From Bimuria novae-zelandiae CBS 107.79 (Eukaryota > Ascomycota > Dothideomycetes > Pleosporales > Didymosphaeriaceae): 64,000 nucleotides of DNA. A program made the translations under genes and the position numbers. The notes beneath the pieces are model-generated. The model had not been told where the DNA came from. It saw only the letters and a program-made list of their open reading frames with translations, and did no database searches. Positions 46,651-57,200 of this stretch are shown one piece after another (position 1 is the stretch's first letter; each line of letters begins with the position of its first letter). The stretch is from NCBI GenBank assembly GCA_010015655.1, contig ML976659.1, positions 1,334,659 through 1,398,658 on the forward strand, read 5' to 3'.

Positions 46651-47145
46651 CCCCTAATAAATACTAAAGAAGGAATATAGTACCTTAGGGCGCTAAGCCT
46701 AGGAGAATACGTAACCCTTCTTACACTTAGTATTAGTAATAGCACACATTAGTAAGTAACTAGCTAACTACGTTATAGGCGAGCGGACGCAAACCCTTAC
46801 TTTAGGCAAAGTAGATACGCTACCTGCTTTTAACTTGCTAGGGTATCTACTATATAAGACTAAGCTTTCTCTTTTGTATACCTATATGCGTGTATATATC
46901 TCTCCTTACCTATAATAAGTCTTGGCATGCTTCTGTACAGGACTGGGGGCAGCTAGAAGGCTACCCTATTCCTTACTATTATTACATAAAGGCTAGATTA
47001 AACAGCTGAGTCGCCCCTATTTGGAGAGGGACAGCAGCAAGAGAGGCCGCTCCTATAGCAGTGGTAGCACTAGCATGAGTGGCCCTTACTAAGTGCAGGG
47101 CACGTCTACATACCCCCTGGGAGGTTACATAGGACGTAAAACCAA

Positions 47146-47172
47146 TACTACTACTACTACTACTACTACTAC
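47146..47172 (+). repeat. (TAC)9 tail of the LINE
   Basis: Nine exact TAC triplets directly before the right-hand target duplication. Confidence 0.9.
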
Positions 47173-49763
47173 TCTTAATAAGAAAGGCAATCTACGAAAC
47201 CTTCTCCTTACTCTTAAAGCTATAAAAGATACTTATATTAGTAGAAATATTATAGCATTACTATAGGGGGTTATCTCCTACTAGGGGCTTTAAGACCGCG
47301 TAAGATATCTTACCTCTAATAACGCCATAGCTAACGATATAGTAATAGACGCTCTAAGGGAGATTTTTAGAAAGAATTAGCTTAACTTTAACCCTAAGTA
47401 GCAGCGTATAAGGTGTATAAGATATATCTTTAATCTTGTCGCGAAAGCGCTAATGTTCGGAGCTAATATTAGTAGCCTAACTCGGGCAGAGGAGGTGGCA
47501 TTTTTTAAGTAATATAAAGCTTATAGGACTATTAGAAAGCTTCGCAATATTATTAAATAGATTAGGAAAAACACCTTAAGAAACGCCAGGTTTATTACTA
47601 CTTAGGAAGTTCATCCTAGATAGGTGCGATTAGATAGCCTTATAAGACCTTTATAGTTAATACTTAGTAACGCCACCTGCTAGAATTCTATATACTTAAT
47701 AATTAAGCGGGCTGTAGTGCTTAAAGAGGTACTTAATAACTTTTATAGAAATAAATTATGGTCTCTTAATAATACTAGATCGCAGCGGCAAAGTGGTAGC
47801 TAGTAAAATTAATCTATTAGCTACTATTAACTAGATCTCTATCTTTCTATAGCTAAGTGGTAGTACTTAAAGGAGAATCTTAAGCTTCTTAAACCTCTAA
47901 ACGAGCTTACTTTGCGCCTCTAAGGTTATCTTAGTAATAGTAATAACGATCCTTAAGAGTATAGTAATATTAGATAGTTATACACTTTGCTAAACAATCT
48001 CTTAATAGACCTCGAAGCTCAAGAACTTCAAGCACGAACGAATAGAGATATCTAGCTTAAATAGCGTCTTTACAAAGGCTGGGAGACGGCATCGAAGTAC
48101 TACACCTTGTTTACAGAGTCTCCGGCCTATACGGTGGCAATCGTCTTAGATCCTACCTGGGGCATGGATTACATCCGTTCTTAATAGGCAATAGAGTATC
48201 TAACTTGGCTAGGTATCGCACAAGGATGGATTAAAGAGCTGTATAACTATAATTATAAGAATAGAATAATACTTAACTAATAGAAAATAGACCTATCTTC
48301 TTTTAAGACTACCTAAGCGCTTTTAAGATAGGAGACCTTTGCGCGAAAAGATTAAGCAAAGGTAAATAAGAAATAATAAGTAAACGGCGATAAGTTAGTA
48401 AAGTACCTTAAGCTCTCTTAGTTCGCTATTAATATTCCTCCTTTTATTTAGTAGCAACAGGATGAGCAATAACGACGCTAGCTAAGAGTATCTTAGATAG
48501 CTCTTAACGTACTTTCTGCCATGCCTATAAGCGATAGACCTAAGAGAGCTTTTAGCAGCGCAGGTAACTTTATTACAAAGCCCCGTAATCGTCTTAGTAA
48601 CGATATTATAGGGTATTACGAGTGTATGGCTTCATGGGAGAGGGCAGGATTAATTAAAATTAGTAATAACTTTATAGAGGACTTAGACGAATTAGATAAT
48701 ATAGATAAGGAAATATTAGACTAGAACTTTACGCGCTGTTTTTTATAGTGCTCTTTTCTCTTATATTAAAATACTAAGGTACTTTATTAATTTATTTCTG
48801 CTATATTATTAATAGGGTGTTAATATATTATCTAGTTCGAGCGCCTACGTGGCTAAAGTAACGATTCTTAATACTAAAATAGCTATTAAGATAGATATAC
48901 TTAATACTAAACGCTAGAATAAGCTTTTGCGACATCTGTAGCGTCCAATAGTAGAACATAATAAGCTTAAAACGGATGGATTAGATTTCCATGGATTTTG
49001 TGGATTTTGCATGGATGGATATCCAATCCATCCGTGAACATCACTGGACGGGAAGCCGATGGCACGGCCGCTGCGAATGCTGGTTCAAGCCCGACCTGTC
49101 GGAATCGAAGTTGCTGTCCTTGTCTTGGAGAAAACTGTTGTTATCGATGCCAGCATCCCGGTCTCGCCTACAAGGAGGTGGCAACGTTCGCTGTACCAGC
49201 CCGCAGCTAGTGGCGGTTAGGACAGGACTCACGACTACCGACATGAGACGACGATCCTCGCCCCGACGAAGCATTTCAACGGACCCGTTGGCGAGTTTCA
49301 ACGGTTTGTACACGAAGGCGAACGCGCTTGGTACCAGCGGCGGGGCCTCTGGCCCCTTATGATCGAGGCTTTGGACTGCTATCATTTCGACGATGGGATG
49401 CATGCACCCTTCACTTGCCCGCTTACTGGCTGCGACGCGCACTTTGCGAGCGCTGGAGAGTGGTCTATTCACGCCGTAGACTTTCACTGTCAAGCCTGGG
49501 CAGCAGGTAGGTCCATGGCATTCTTACCTAAAGCGTTAGAGGCTGCCTTTAAGGAGGAGGTTGGCGCGCTACAAGAGACACTGGACAATATAGACAGGCG
49601 GTATGAAGCGGCACGTGAAGCATGGAATGAGCAAGGCAAACATAGGCAAAGAGAGATAGAGCGCGGTTGGGTAGACCAATTAGATAACGATGTGCGTTGG
49701 TATACTGGTAAAAAGGCAAAGGAGAGTAGGCTTTGGGCAAGGTTCTTGAAACAGTCCAGGTAG

Positions 49764-50629
49764 AACCTAATTGGAATAATAGGTAAGGGACTAGTCTTCT
49801 TTGTATAGCAACACCACCGCCGCCAACGCCGCGACCGGGGGTTGATTCCCCGGCCGGCCAATCGTTTGGGACTTCTTTAGCATCGTGCCGGGCATGGGGT
49901 CATGTCTAGGCCTGGGGGGTTTGGATTTCTGTGCTTTGCTTCGCCCGGGCCCGGGGTCATGTCCGGACCCGAGCTGTGGATAGTAATTAATTGCGTTTGA
50001 AAAGATGTGTGCAATTGCATGTGCTGTGATGTTTTGTAAATGTGTGGTGACATGTGTTGATTTGTGGAGAGATGGGATCGGCATGGCTGTGGGTTTGTGT
50101 GGGCAATGTCGATGTACATGGTGTATTATGCCTGGAAGAATTTTTGGCTACCAGAAGAGGTAGAGATATATCTGGGGGATCTAGATGCTAGGTTTATATG
50201 CTAACAGAGTGTCCTTTATACAAGAATTATGGCCCAAGCTCCTACCGTCCTCGGGCTCAAATGCGCCCTCTGTATCTTGAGTACATTGAATCAGTATCGG
50301 TTGATATCGGAGCTCAAAGGGAAGGTTGTATGAACATGGAACGATGATAGGAAACGTGGATAGGAATTGATGATGGGTACACCTAACGGTTAGGCATTGG
50401 GTCACGAGTTGGAGTGTCGACTGAAGGATCTCGATGAAAGAATGTCCGGCATCAAAACACGACATGTAATCTGATAGTTTTCAAATTCATGAAACATTAT
50501 GCAAAGCCCGTAGAAAATTCTGGTAAACAGTGCAGTGAATTTTAGACCCGTTGTGATGTCCGCTGCGCCAAAATTTAGGCTACTTGCAGCATCAAATCTT
50601 AGAAGCAGAAATGAAAGCAAACAGATCTT
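49764..50629. other. Intergenic, no supported gene
   Basis: A GC-rich hairpin CCGGGG-N7-CCCCGG lies at 49835-49853, and the sequence GGGGTCATGTC occurs twice in imperfectly repeated context (about 49896 and 49956). The remainder toward the permease pseudogene has no domain. Confidence 0.4.
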
Positions 50630-52377
50630 GACAGCCTTCTCGCTCCCGCTTGCATCACCAGACGTATCCTCGTAGGCAAATGTCGTTCGCGCCGGGAAGT
50701 ACAGCCATAGTGCCGAGAACACTGCAAAGCTCTAGAAAAAGCCATAGATGTATCCGAGGCTGTACAGGTGATCCGCACCAGTAGATATCGAGAGCGAGCT
50801 GTTCATCTGCGCAGGAGTCAGCGATGTTTCCCTGCAGCAACTGTGCAAACTTACCATCAGAGTGAAACCACGAATCAGTGGCACGGAGCCAATCAACCAA
50901 GCTACAACGGCCCGCCAGTTAGTGCCCCACTTGTTGTAACGGTATATACCGTCTTCGATGTACATCTCGGCGACGTCGTATGTCTGGCGATGTACGACGT
51001 AATAGTCGGCCAGAAGGATGCCAGTGATGGGAGCGAGCTGTAGCACATAAGCAGTCGAGTTCTGCGTAAATGATTGAGAGGACGTACCCAAATGATGTAG
51101 CCATCCATGAAGTTGGGCAGCGTTGACGCTGAGGCAAGAATTTTCCACGGTGTTAAGGCCCATGTACCGACAAACGCAATGATGTATGATCCTCGACGAA
51201 GATTGACATACTGCTCGCGTAAGCGCAGGTACACCGTGACACTTGGAAAACACGACTTACAGAAGGAAACATAGCATTGAGATCGTTAGAAGCAGAAATA
51301 CAGTTCGCGCTGATGTTCGCTCCGAGCTGTGCTAGAACGAATGACAGCGAGACGAATGCAGCGGCCGCTCTTGCGCCAGAACTTCCACTCCAGTAAGACA
51401 TGATAGTAAGAGGATCCCAGATTGGCGTTCCGTAGAGATCCGAGGCAGCTCCAGCGATAATGATGCCCATAAACGACATAAGCATGAATGACAGTGGTAC
51501 GGCCAGTATCTGTGCGTATACCATCCGGGTTGAGCGCGCGTATCGCGCGAAATCGTTGATGTTGACGGCCATGGTTCCTGGTGGCAAGCCCAGCCAAGTA
51601 AGGCGAAGACACCAGGCAAGCACACGATGTCTCGATGCCAAAGAACCACTTCAGATATCGAGGATGGGTATAGTGGAACGGAAACGTGGTCAGGAAGTAG
51701 ACTACATATGCTGGTCCCAATTAGCTTGTCACACTTGGTACTTCCGACCGTTTACTTACCCGTCATCATCTGAGTAGTGATGTTCGCGGATTCTGGCAAC
51801 CTGTTTGGCACGTTTCGAAAGGACGGCCATATCGCGAGAAGAACAGCGTTAACACAGAGCGCTCCATTGTACGTATTGATTCCATACCAGAAAAAGCCGA
51901 CTAGCATGCGAATGAACACTGCGACGAACGAGGCGAAGAATCCGAAGCTAGTGCGACTTTGTACAGTATACGGAACGTGGTACTTTGCACCGATGATGGC
52001 ATTGGCAGTTATCGCGAGCGAGATAAGAAAGTGACCGAGGAAGATGATGCCGATTGTTTCACGCCAGGAAAAGCCGAGTGTCATGATACTGGATCCTAGA
52101 CGCAGATTTCCGGGAGCGACAGCATCGCACAACCGGTAGGTCACGACTACTCGTGTGAGCACATGTATTTTTGGATGCATTCGTTCTCGCACTCACAGTG
52201 ATGTGATCTCCACGTCTTCTTTTCTGGAGGGACAGGGTCCAAGTCTGGAAACCGTTAGTTCGTGCAGTTCAATTTCGTTGGCGTCCATTTACCGACGTTG
52301 CTCCATTTCCCATGTTCACTCTGAACTTCAGAAGGCTTCAGTTTGATCCATTCGTTGAAGCGATGTAACCAAGACAT
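50630..52377 (-). pseudogene. NCS1-family permease (uracil/allantoin/nucleoside type), inactivated
   Basis: Read on the minus strand from ATG at 52377: MSWLHRFNEWIKLKPSEV, intron, DLDPVPPEKKTWRSHH, intron, then FVTYRLCDAVAPGNLRLGSS, MTLGFSWRETIGIIFLGHFL, VQSRTSFGFFASFVAVFIRM and GFFWYGINTYNGALCVNAV, all NCS1 signatures. After FHYTHPRYLKWFFGI the reading frame shifts twice within about 70 bases, and roughly 40 residues expected in the family are missing before GTMAVNINDFARYARSTR. Later exons are normal (YVNLRRGSYIIAFVGTWALT; LAPITGILLADYYVVHRQTY). A TAG at 50732-50734 then stops the protein, although family-like text (SFAVFSALWLYFPARTTFAY) continues behind it. It is divergent from the regulator pseudogene, a common arrangement for a permease and its controller. 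Confidence 0.7.
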
Positions 52378-52836
52378 ATTTGACGAGTCAAAGGATGAGA
52401 CCTGCCCTTCGGATGAGACATATCTCATAGGAAGCGGATTATGACACCGCCTTGTCATTGCTCGCCATGCTCTTGTTGATATCCATCAACAAATCTGGAA
52501 GCTCTCGCATTCGATGCCTTCGTCAGAATCTGTAAAAGCTCATATATACCGCTTGATTGTAGTCGCGGTTCACCTACTCTATCTGTGCTCCACAAGAACC
52601 CGACGGTCTATCTGGTACTAATTAGCGTGCCACTGGAGGAAGCCTCTCTCTGCAACACGGCCGAGATAAAAACAAGATAGGCCATTCTTCGGATGAAAAG
52701 GATGAACCCCGCCGACACGAGCTTTTGAACGAAGGGTCCGCATTCTCGGATGAGTTGACTTTGTACCCTCATCTGCACCGACGCTACACAATTCATTTGC
52801 AGCCAATCAGAGCAAGGCTAAAGTCATCTCCAGAAT
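52378..52836. other. Divergent intergenic region between permease and regulator pseudogenes
   Basis: About 460 bases, former shared promoter. No further gene. Confidence 0.4.
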
Positions 52837-54937
52837 TTGGAGAATCTGCATTTCAGAATGTTCAAGAGATGGAATGTCGCAGTCAACGACAATGGTCAGC
52901 CTCAAAAGAAGCGTACATCCCAACGCCAGCCACTTGCCTGCCGTGCCTGTACGAAGAGTAAAGTTCGCTGTGATAAAAATGTCCCATGCGCACGGTGCTT
53001 CCGCAAAAACACCCCATGCGAACGAGAAAGTGTGGAGCTTTCGGCTAAGAGAAGGCGAAAATCGACATCAACCAAAGCCGAAAGCCACCACCCCGTAGTC
53101 GAGAAGCTACATGAGGTTCAATACAACCCGGCCGAGATACCGGATGCGTCAGGGTATACTCGATACACTTCGACAACACACTACCGCAATGCCACACCTC
53201 GCACGGTCCTTTCTCCATCGGCCCCATCAGATTTAGAAGCGGGCATGCGGCGGGCTACCTCCGATCATATGATTCAGGACAACACAAGCTAAGGGGAAGA
53301 CCCCACTAAGATCAAATTTGAGGATCTGGCAACATGCATCGAAGGGTTGGCCTGGGGACGACATCAGTGCCACAAGTACCCGCATCGGAACTGCCTGCGT
53401 TTCGAAGGGTAGAACCTTAGTCCGTCATCGAATTCGCTGTTAGAAGCGCTGCTCCACAAGCTTCCCGATGTGAGAGTGGCGAAGTACATGGTCGACTTTT
53501 ATACTCGCCTGCTCTCCTGAAATCACAACGTATTGCACTGTCCCACGTTCTTAATCCAATGCGAAAGGTTCTGGGCTTCAACATACGTAGAAGATGGACA
53601 ATGGCTCGCCTTGTATTGCGCTGTGCTCAGTGCTTCCGCTTGGAGCATCAAAAACAGTCAAAGTTGCTGCAACAGTGCTAGCACGATACCTGTGCATCAA
53701 TCACCAGGTGAGCTCTTCGAGCTCATTGGGCAAATTTTAAACCAGGAAGACTTCATGGGCCGACACACCATCTTCTCGCTTCAAGCATTCTGTATCTCTA
53801 GGATGGTTGCTAACGTCCTTGAGAGGAGTGATCTGCTGACCACTTGGGTCAATGCTGGAATTCGAATTGCGCAATGTCTCGGACTACATCATATTCTCGA
53901 GGATACTCCCAATAGCCCACCAGATGAAATAATGGAGAAGGAGATTGGTCGAAGAGTATGGTGAAGCTTGTGGAGCTCGACTATCATTCCATACCCTACA
54001 CCGGTACCTACTCCATCAACTTGAAGCACTGTTCCACCCAGTTGCCCACGAACTGTAACGGCGACCTTCAATGGCAAAGCAACGCGTGTCTTACTTCAAG
54101 CACCTATGCTCTCATCAAAGCCAAGATGGCGCGCCTGATACCAACCCTTCTGGATGGACCAAGTCCTGGAGACGATGCTGCTTCTCGGTATAACCATGTC
54201 GTTGCAATCGATCGATCGAAGAATGAGGCAATTGGTTTCTGGAATTCCTCCAGCAATTCTAAGACAACAAAGCAACAATGAGCCGGGCCCCGAATGGCTT
54301 GCTCTAGCTCGTCGCACGTTCGCAATTGCCGCTGCTGATAAGGTAAATCACGTTCCATCACACTTTTCATGCCTCACTCACCGAGTCGTAGATTATCATG
54401 ATTCATCGATCCTTCCTGCTAAAGAGCTTTCAATCACCTGCGTACCTCTTTACCAGGCAGACATGTGTCTCCGCCGCGATGACAATCCTGCGGGAGCACG
54501 AAGAGTTATCCATGGCGGGGCCCAGCTGCCCACCACTCTGGGTACATTCAGCCTTCTGCGTTGCAGCCATTGTCGTGATATGCCTCGAACTGCTATACTG
54601 CCACACATCAATGACGCCCCGGCATAAAGATCAATATGTCGCATTAATCCGCGCAGCTTGAGCGCGCTTGAACGTGTCCAAGAACGATACCATGGCGCGC
54701 AGAGGCGTGTACCTTGTTGACGCCATGTTGAACGAGGAGCTCTACAGCATAGTCGATCAGGACACTACGGAGGACTCCACGAGGCAGAAGTTCGTGCAGA
54801 TTCTGCATCGCTTCATTCAACTGGACCAGCGCGAACCTACCATGTTAGCTCCGATTACCCACTCGGAGCCCGGCAACCTGGTTATCGGAGAGCAGTTTGA
54901 GGACTTCGACCTCTGGTTCAATAGCCACTTCAGGTGA
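52837..54937 (+). pseudogene. Zn(II)2Cys6 transcription factor, inactivated
   Basis: The N-terminal zinc cluster is intact: ACRACTKSKVRCDKNVPCAR continuing to CERE, spaced C-x2-C-x6-C-x5-C-x2-C-x6-C. The same frame then meets TAA at 53290, TAG at 53410 and TGA at 53518. It nevertheless remains protein-like, with the fungal-specific regulator domain (WLALYCAVLSASAWSIK, TTWVNAGIRIAQCLGLHHI). After GRRVW a TGA at 53962 is accompanied by a shift to LVELDYHSIPYTGTYSINL, and a further shift leads to RRMRQLVSGIPPAILRQQS. A plausible 45-50-nt intron near 54345 joins IIMIHRSFLLKSFQSPAYLF, and the C-terminus ends at 54937. At least four stops and two shifts make this a pseudogene; misplaced introns cannot explain all of them. 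Confidence 0.75.
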
Positions 54938-55218
54938 GGTTGCGAACAGATGCACAACCCCAAGAGTGGTCGACCCTCCAAATGTGAATCTTTTGCGGAT
55001 ACCGCGCAGCGGACTCGGCCGACTTTGCCCCACCGTTGTATATCTCCCCCGATCGGTATCGCGTACTGCATTGCGAATTAGATGAAATTCCATCGGCTCG
55101 TTGTGGGACGTGGCTGCTGCGGAGAAGCGTGCTGCTCTCCCTACGCTATTTCTACCAATGCGTGCCCACGCTTGACTTATATTCCAGCACTCCAATCACC
55201 TGCCGACATCCAATCATC
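54938..55218. other. Short intergenic region
   Basis: 5' flank of the dioxygenase-like gene; no separate gene. Confidence 0.4.
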
Positions 55219-56368
55219 ATGCCCCACCCCGCCGCTCCTCTCCAGATCCGACCTCTGCCAGCTGACCTGCGCAAGTCGACCCTGTTGGGCGCCGAAGTGG
55301 TCCTGCCAGAGTCGATGACTCTGCTCGACCTAAAGGCACTCTCTGAAACCGAGAAAGAAACTCTGCGCAAAGGCTTCTTCGAAAATGGCGTCCTGGTCAT
55401 CCGCGACCAAACTGGCATCGAACCACAGGTCCTCTACGACATCGCTGATCTGCTCGATCCAGACCACTTGCCGTATCACTCCGGCGGCCAGAAGCAGGTC
55501 ACCGACTCCAAGAACATCTTGTCGCAGAACAACTGCTCGCGCATTCCGCGGGCGCCGCAGGTCACCGTCATCGGCTCAGGGAGCGTAGAGAACCACGAAG
55601 GCATCGATTCGCTCGACCTAAAGCACCTCGATCAATCGAGCTTCCACGAACACCCACTATCCTCAGAAGAGCTCGACAGCGGGCTAACGCGCCCGTACAG
55701 ATGGAATATGGACGCCGCGCTATACGAGAACCTCCCTGCACGCCATCGAAGTCCCCTCGGTACCATCGCAAAAGCTGCAGTTCCCCGACGGCCAGATCAT
55801 GGACGTAGCAGCGGGTGCTACGCTGTTCTTCTCCGGCGCGCGCAACTTCGACGTGCTCTCTGCAGAGGAGAAAGAATTCGCGCTCAGCACAACGGTGCAC
55901 TACACCCCGCGCGCCTACGAAATGATCCGCAACTGCCGCGCCACGTCCGACGGCCTGACCATCGCCTCTCTCGGGCACGAAACGCCCCTCTCCGACCTAC
56001 CCCCGTATGACCCATTCAAGGTCCACTCGTTCCCGATGGCGTGGAAGAACTCTTCCAACGGACAACCGCATCTACAAATCGCGGGGTGCTGCGTTTACGC
56101 TCTCACCATACTCGACCCGTCCACTGGCACCAAGACCGTCATCGAGGGTCTCGCAGAGGTGAGGAGGATATGTCATGGGTTGCAGAGCAAGGTGTATAAG
56201 ATAGAGAACGTGTACGCGCATGCGTGGCAAAAGGGCGATGTGGTCGTATTTCATAATCGCGGGGTTATGTGTAGTATTTCGGGGCAGTTGGCAAAGTGTG
56301 GGGAGAGGAGGTTGTTGTGGCAGTGCAACATGGCGAGTAGAAGTCCGCCAGAGGCGTATGAAGCATAG
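55219..56368 (+). pseudogene. TauD/TfdA-family Fe(II)/2-oxoglutarate dioxygenase (xanthine dioxygenase-like), inactivated
   Basis: Such enzymes hydroxylate small substrates using iron and 2-oxoglutarate; fungal XanA turns xanthine into urate. From ATG 55219: LSETEKETLRKGFFENGVLV, later FHEHPLSSEELDSGLTRPYR. The iron-binding HxD motif reads WNMD (N163 in place of His). At about 55737 some 14-17 bases seem deleted, shifting the frame from YENLP to AIEVPSVPSQKLQFPDGQIM. The rest reads MDVAAGATLFFSGARNFDVL, YEMIRNCRATSDGLTIASLG, HLQIAGCCVYAL and FHNRGVMCSISG, where Cys replaces the distal iron His (VMHS in relatives). With both histidines and the frame lost, it cannot be a normal enzyme. Assignment to TauD is firm; closeness to XanA is an inference from block similarity. 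Confidence 0.7.
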
Positions 56369-57200
56369 TTTTCGCATAGCGTAACTTGTCTTATATTACT
56401 TGTTATTGCTATGTCCATGGTTCTTTTTGGACCAGAAGATGCTGGACTGGTCGGGTACCCGGGGGTGAATTGGAGGTTGGGTGGTGGCACGGGGCCGATT
56501 ATGAACTTTGAGCGCCTGGGAGATTGGATGTGGGACTATAAGGCCCGGTCTTCGGATGTCTTTTCATCTTGATGTAGTCGGAGTAGAACGGCAGAATAAG
56601 TGGCGGAATAGCTAACGATAGCCTAGCGAATGTGGCGCAGTGACAAGGAACGTGTGGGGAAGCGAGCGAGGTTGCACAAAAACTGTTGGAGAGGTGTGAA
56701 CGAATGTAGGAAATATGACTCGAAATCCTGAGGAGCTGATAAATCTTAGACGTCGGATAATGTACGATGGATGTAGATGAGTCTGTGAGATACACGTTAC
56801 CTACATAAGCGTGGTGACGGGAGCGGGTCCTCTTGCCCCGGTCTTCTTTCCCACACCGTGCGAACACCTGCCTCACCTTCATGCGCAACAATCATCCATC
56901 TTGCGTGTATGGACCCTTTATTGGCCAGAACGACTGGAAATAGCATACGGTACCCCGCGATGCAGGAGACGGAGTAGCGCGCGCCCTTTTCCTTGCCTTA
57001 GCGGAGCGACTACGGCGCGTGATTACGGAAAAGAGCGGGGCGCTCGCGATTCTCGGTGTGCAGAGGGTGCAGGGCGCCGCAGCAGGAGCAGCAATGCCTG
57101 ACTCAGGTCTGGACCGTCGCACGCGCTCTCTTGCCTCGTTTCTCCCCATCTTTACTGGTAGCATGCGTTCCTCGCTGCTACACGCTCACTGCGCGCCGTC
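56369..57200. other. Intergenic, no supported gene
   Basis: About 0.8 kb; only shadow frames, holds the MFS promoter. Confidence 0.4.

Larger units (their letters stand above)
43583..47172 (+). mobile_element. 5'-truncated LINE (I/Tad-like non-LTR retrotransposon) nested in hAT B
   Basis: 3,590 bp flanked by the 13-14-bp duplication (T)CTTAATAAGAAAG (43569-43582 and 47173-47186) and ending in (TAC)9, both hallmarks of target-primed reverse transcription. It begins at the end of the endonuclease domain (DDLHCGSDHATLV), so the 5' part including any gag ORF is missing. It is less AT-rich than its hAT host. Confidence 0.88.
42191..48724 (+). pseudogene. hAT transposase of element B, dead, interrupted by the LINE
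   Basis: The frame is readable with many TAG/TAA in place of Trp or Gln codons. N-terminal region from 42191; a BED-finger-like part at about 42960-43180; near 43520 the hAT core reads YLAFDL, stop, TSSNNKSYNSVVA, stop, FLNKK, then the LINE. After it (47174) the text resumes exactly in frame: GNLRNLLLTLKAIKD, YLTSNNAIANDIVIDAL, RCIRYIFNLVAKALMFG. The last part, 48521-48724, is open and is the hAT C-terminal dimerisation region (PKRAFSSAGNFITKPRNRLS, IIGYYECMASWERAGLI). The core motifs and 8-bp duplication agree on the superfamily. Confidence 0.8.
41845..49046 (+). mobile_element. hAT-superfamily DNA transposon B, RIPped, carrying a nested LINE
   Basis: Flanked by the 8-bp duplication GACGGGAA (41837-41844 and 49047-49054). 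The ends are 26-bp inverted repeats with two mismatches, beginning CAGTGATGTCCATGGATGG on the left and CAGTGATGTTCACGGATGG on the reversed right end. The outer element has 7,202 bp; without the LINE and its duplication it is about 3.6 kb. Many ATCCATCC-type subterminal repeats sit just inside both ends. The transposase remains are described separately. The element lies in the middle of the 2EXR gene. Confidence 0.88.
38182..49763 (+). pseudogene. 2EXR/F-box-like host gene split by two hAT insertions
   Basis: Three host pieces, 38182-38205, 41274-41844 and 49055-49763, join exactly in frame once both transposons and one copy of each 8-bp duplication are left out. The first junction gives MLTSFTCN-LITTVSLPPW; the second gives LWWKEDG-K-PMARPLRMLV. 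The protein has FPQFSTLPVELQLRIL (the 2EXR/F-box-like opening), ISSALRVEASKLFWA, GPVGEFQRFVHEGERAWYQR and, near the end, a C2H2-like finger (FTCPLTGCDAHFASAGEWSIH). Besides the insertions it has a frameshift near 41490-41502 and a TAG at 49218-49220 where Trp is expected, so it was dead or decaying in any case. Such proteins are abundant in Dothideomycetes and have no firmly known role. Confidence 0.75.

Noticed and set aside
43583..47172. LINE frames as active retrotransposon genes
   Set aside because: Many in-frame stops, a missing 5' half and RIP-like changes show that it is dead.
49786..49860. tRNA-like 3' end: T-arm-like hairpin followed by GGCCGGCCA
   Set aside because: The loop GTTGATT lacks the TTCRA consensus, and no matching 5' acceptor strand, D-arm or anticodon arm could be found upstream or on the other strand.
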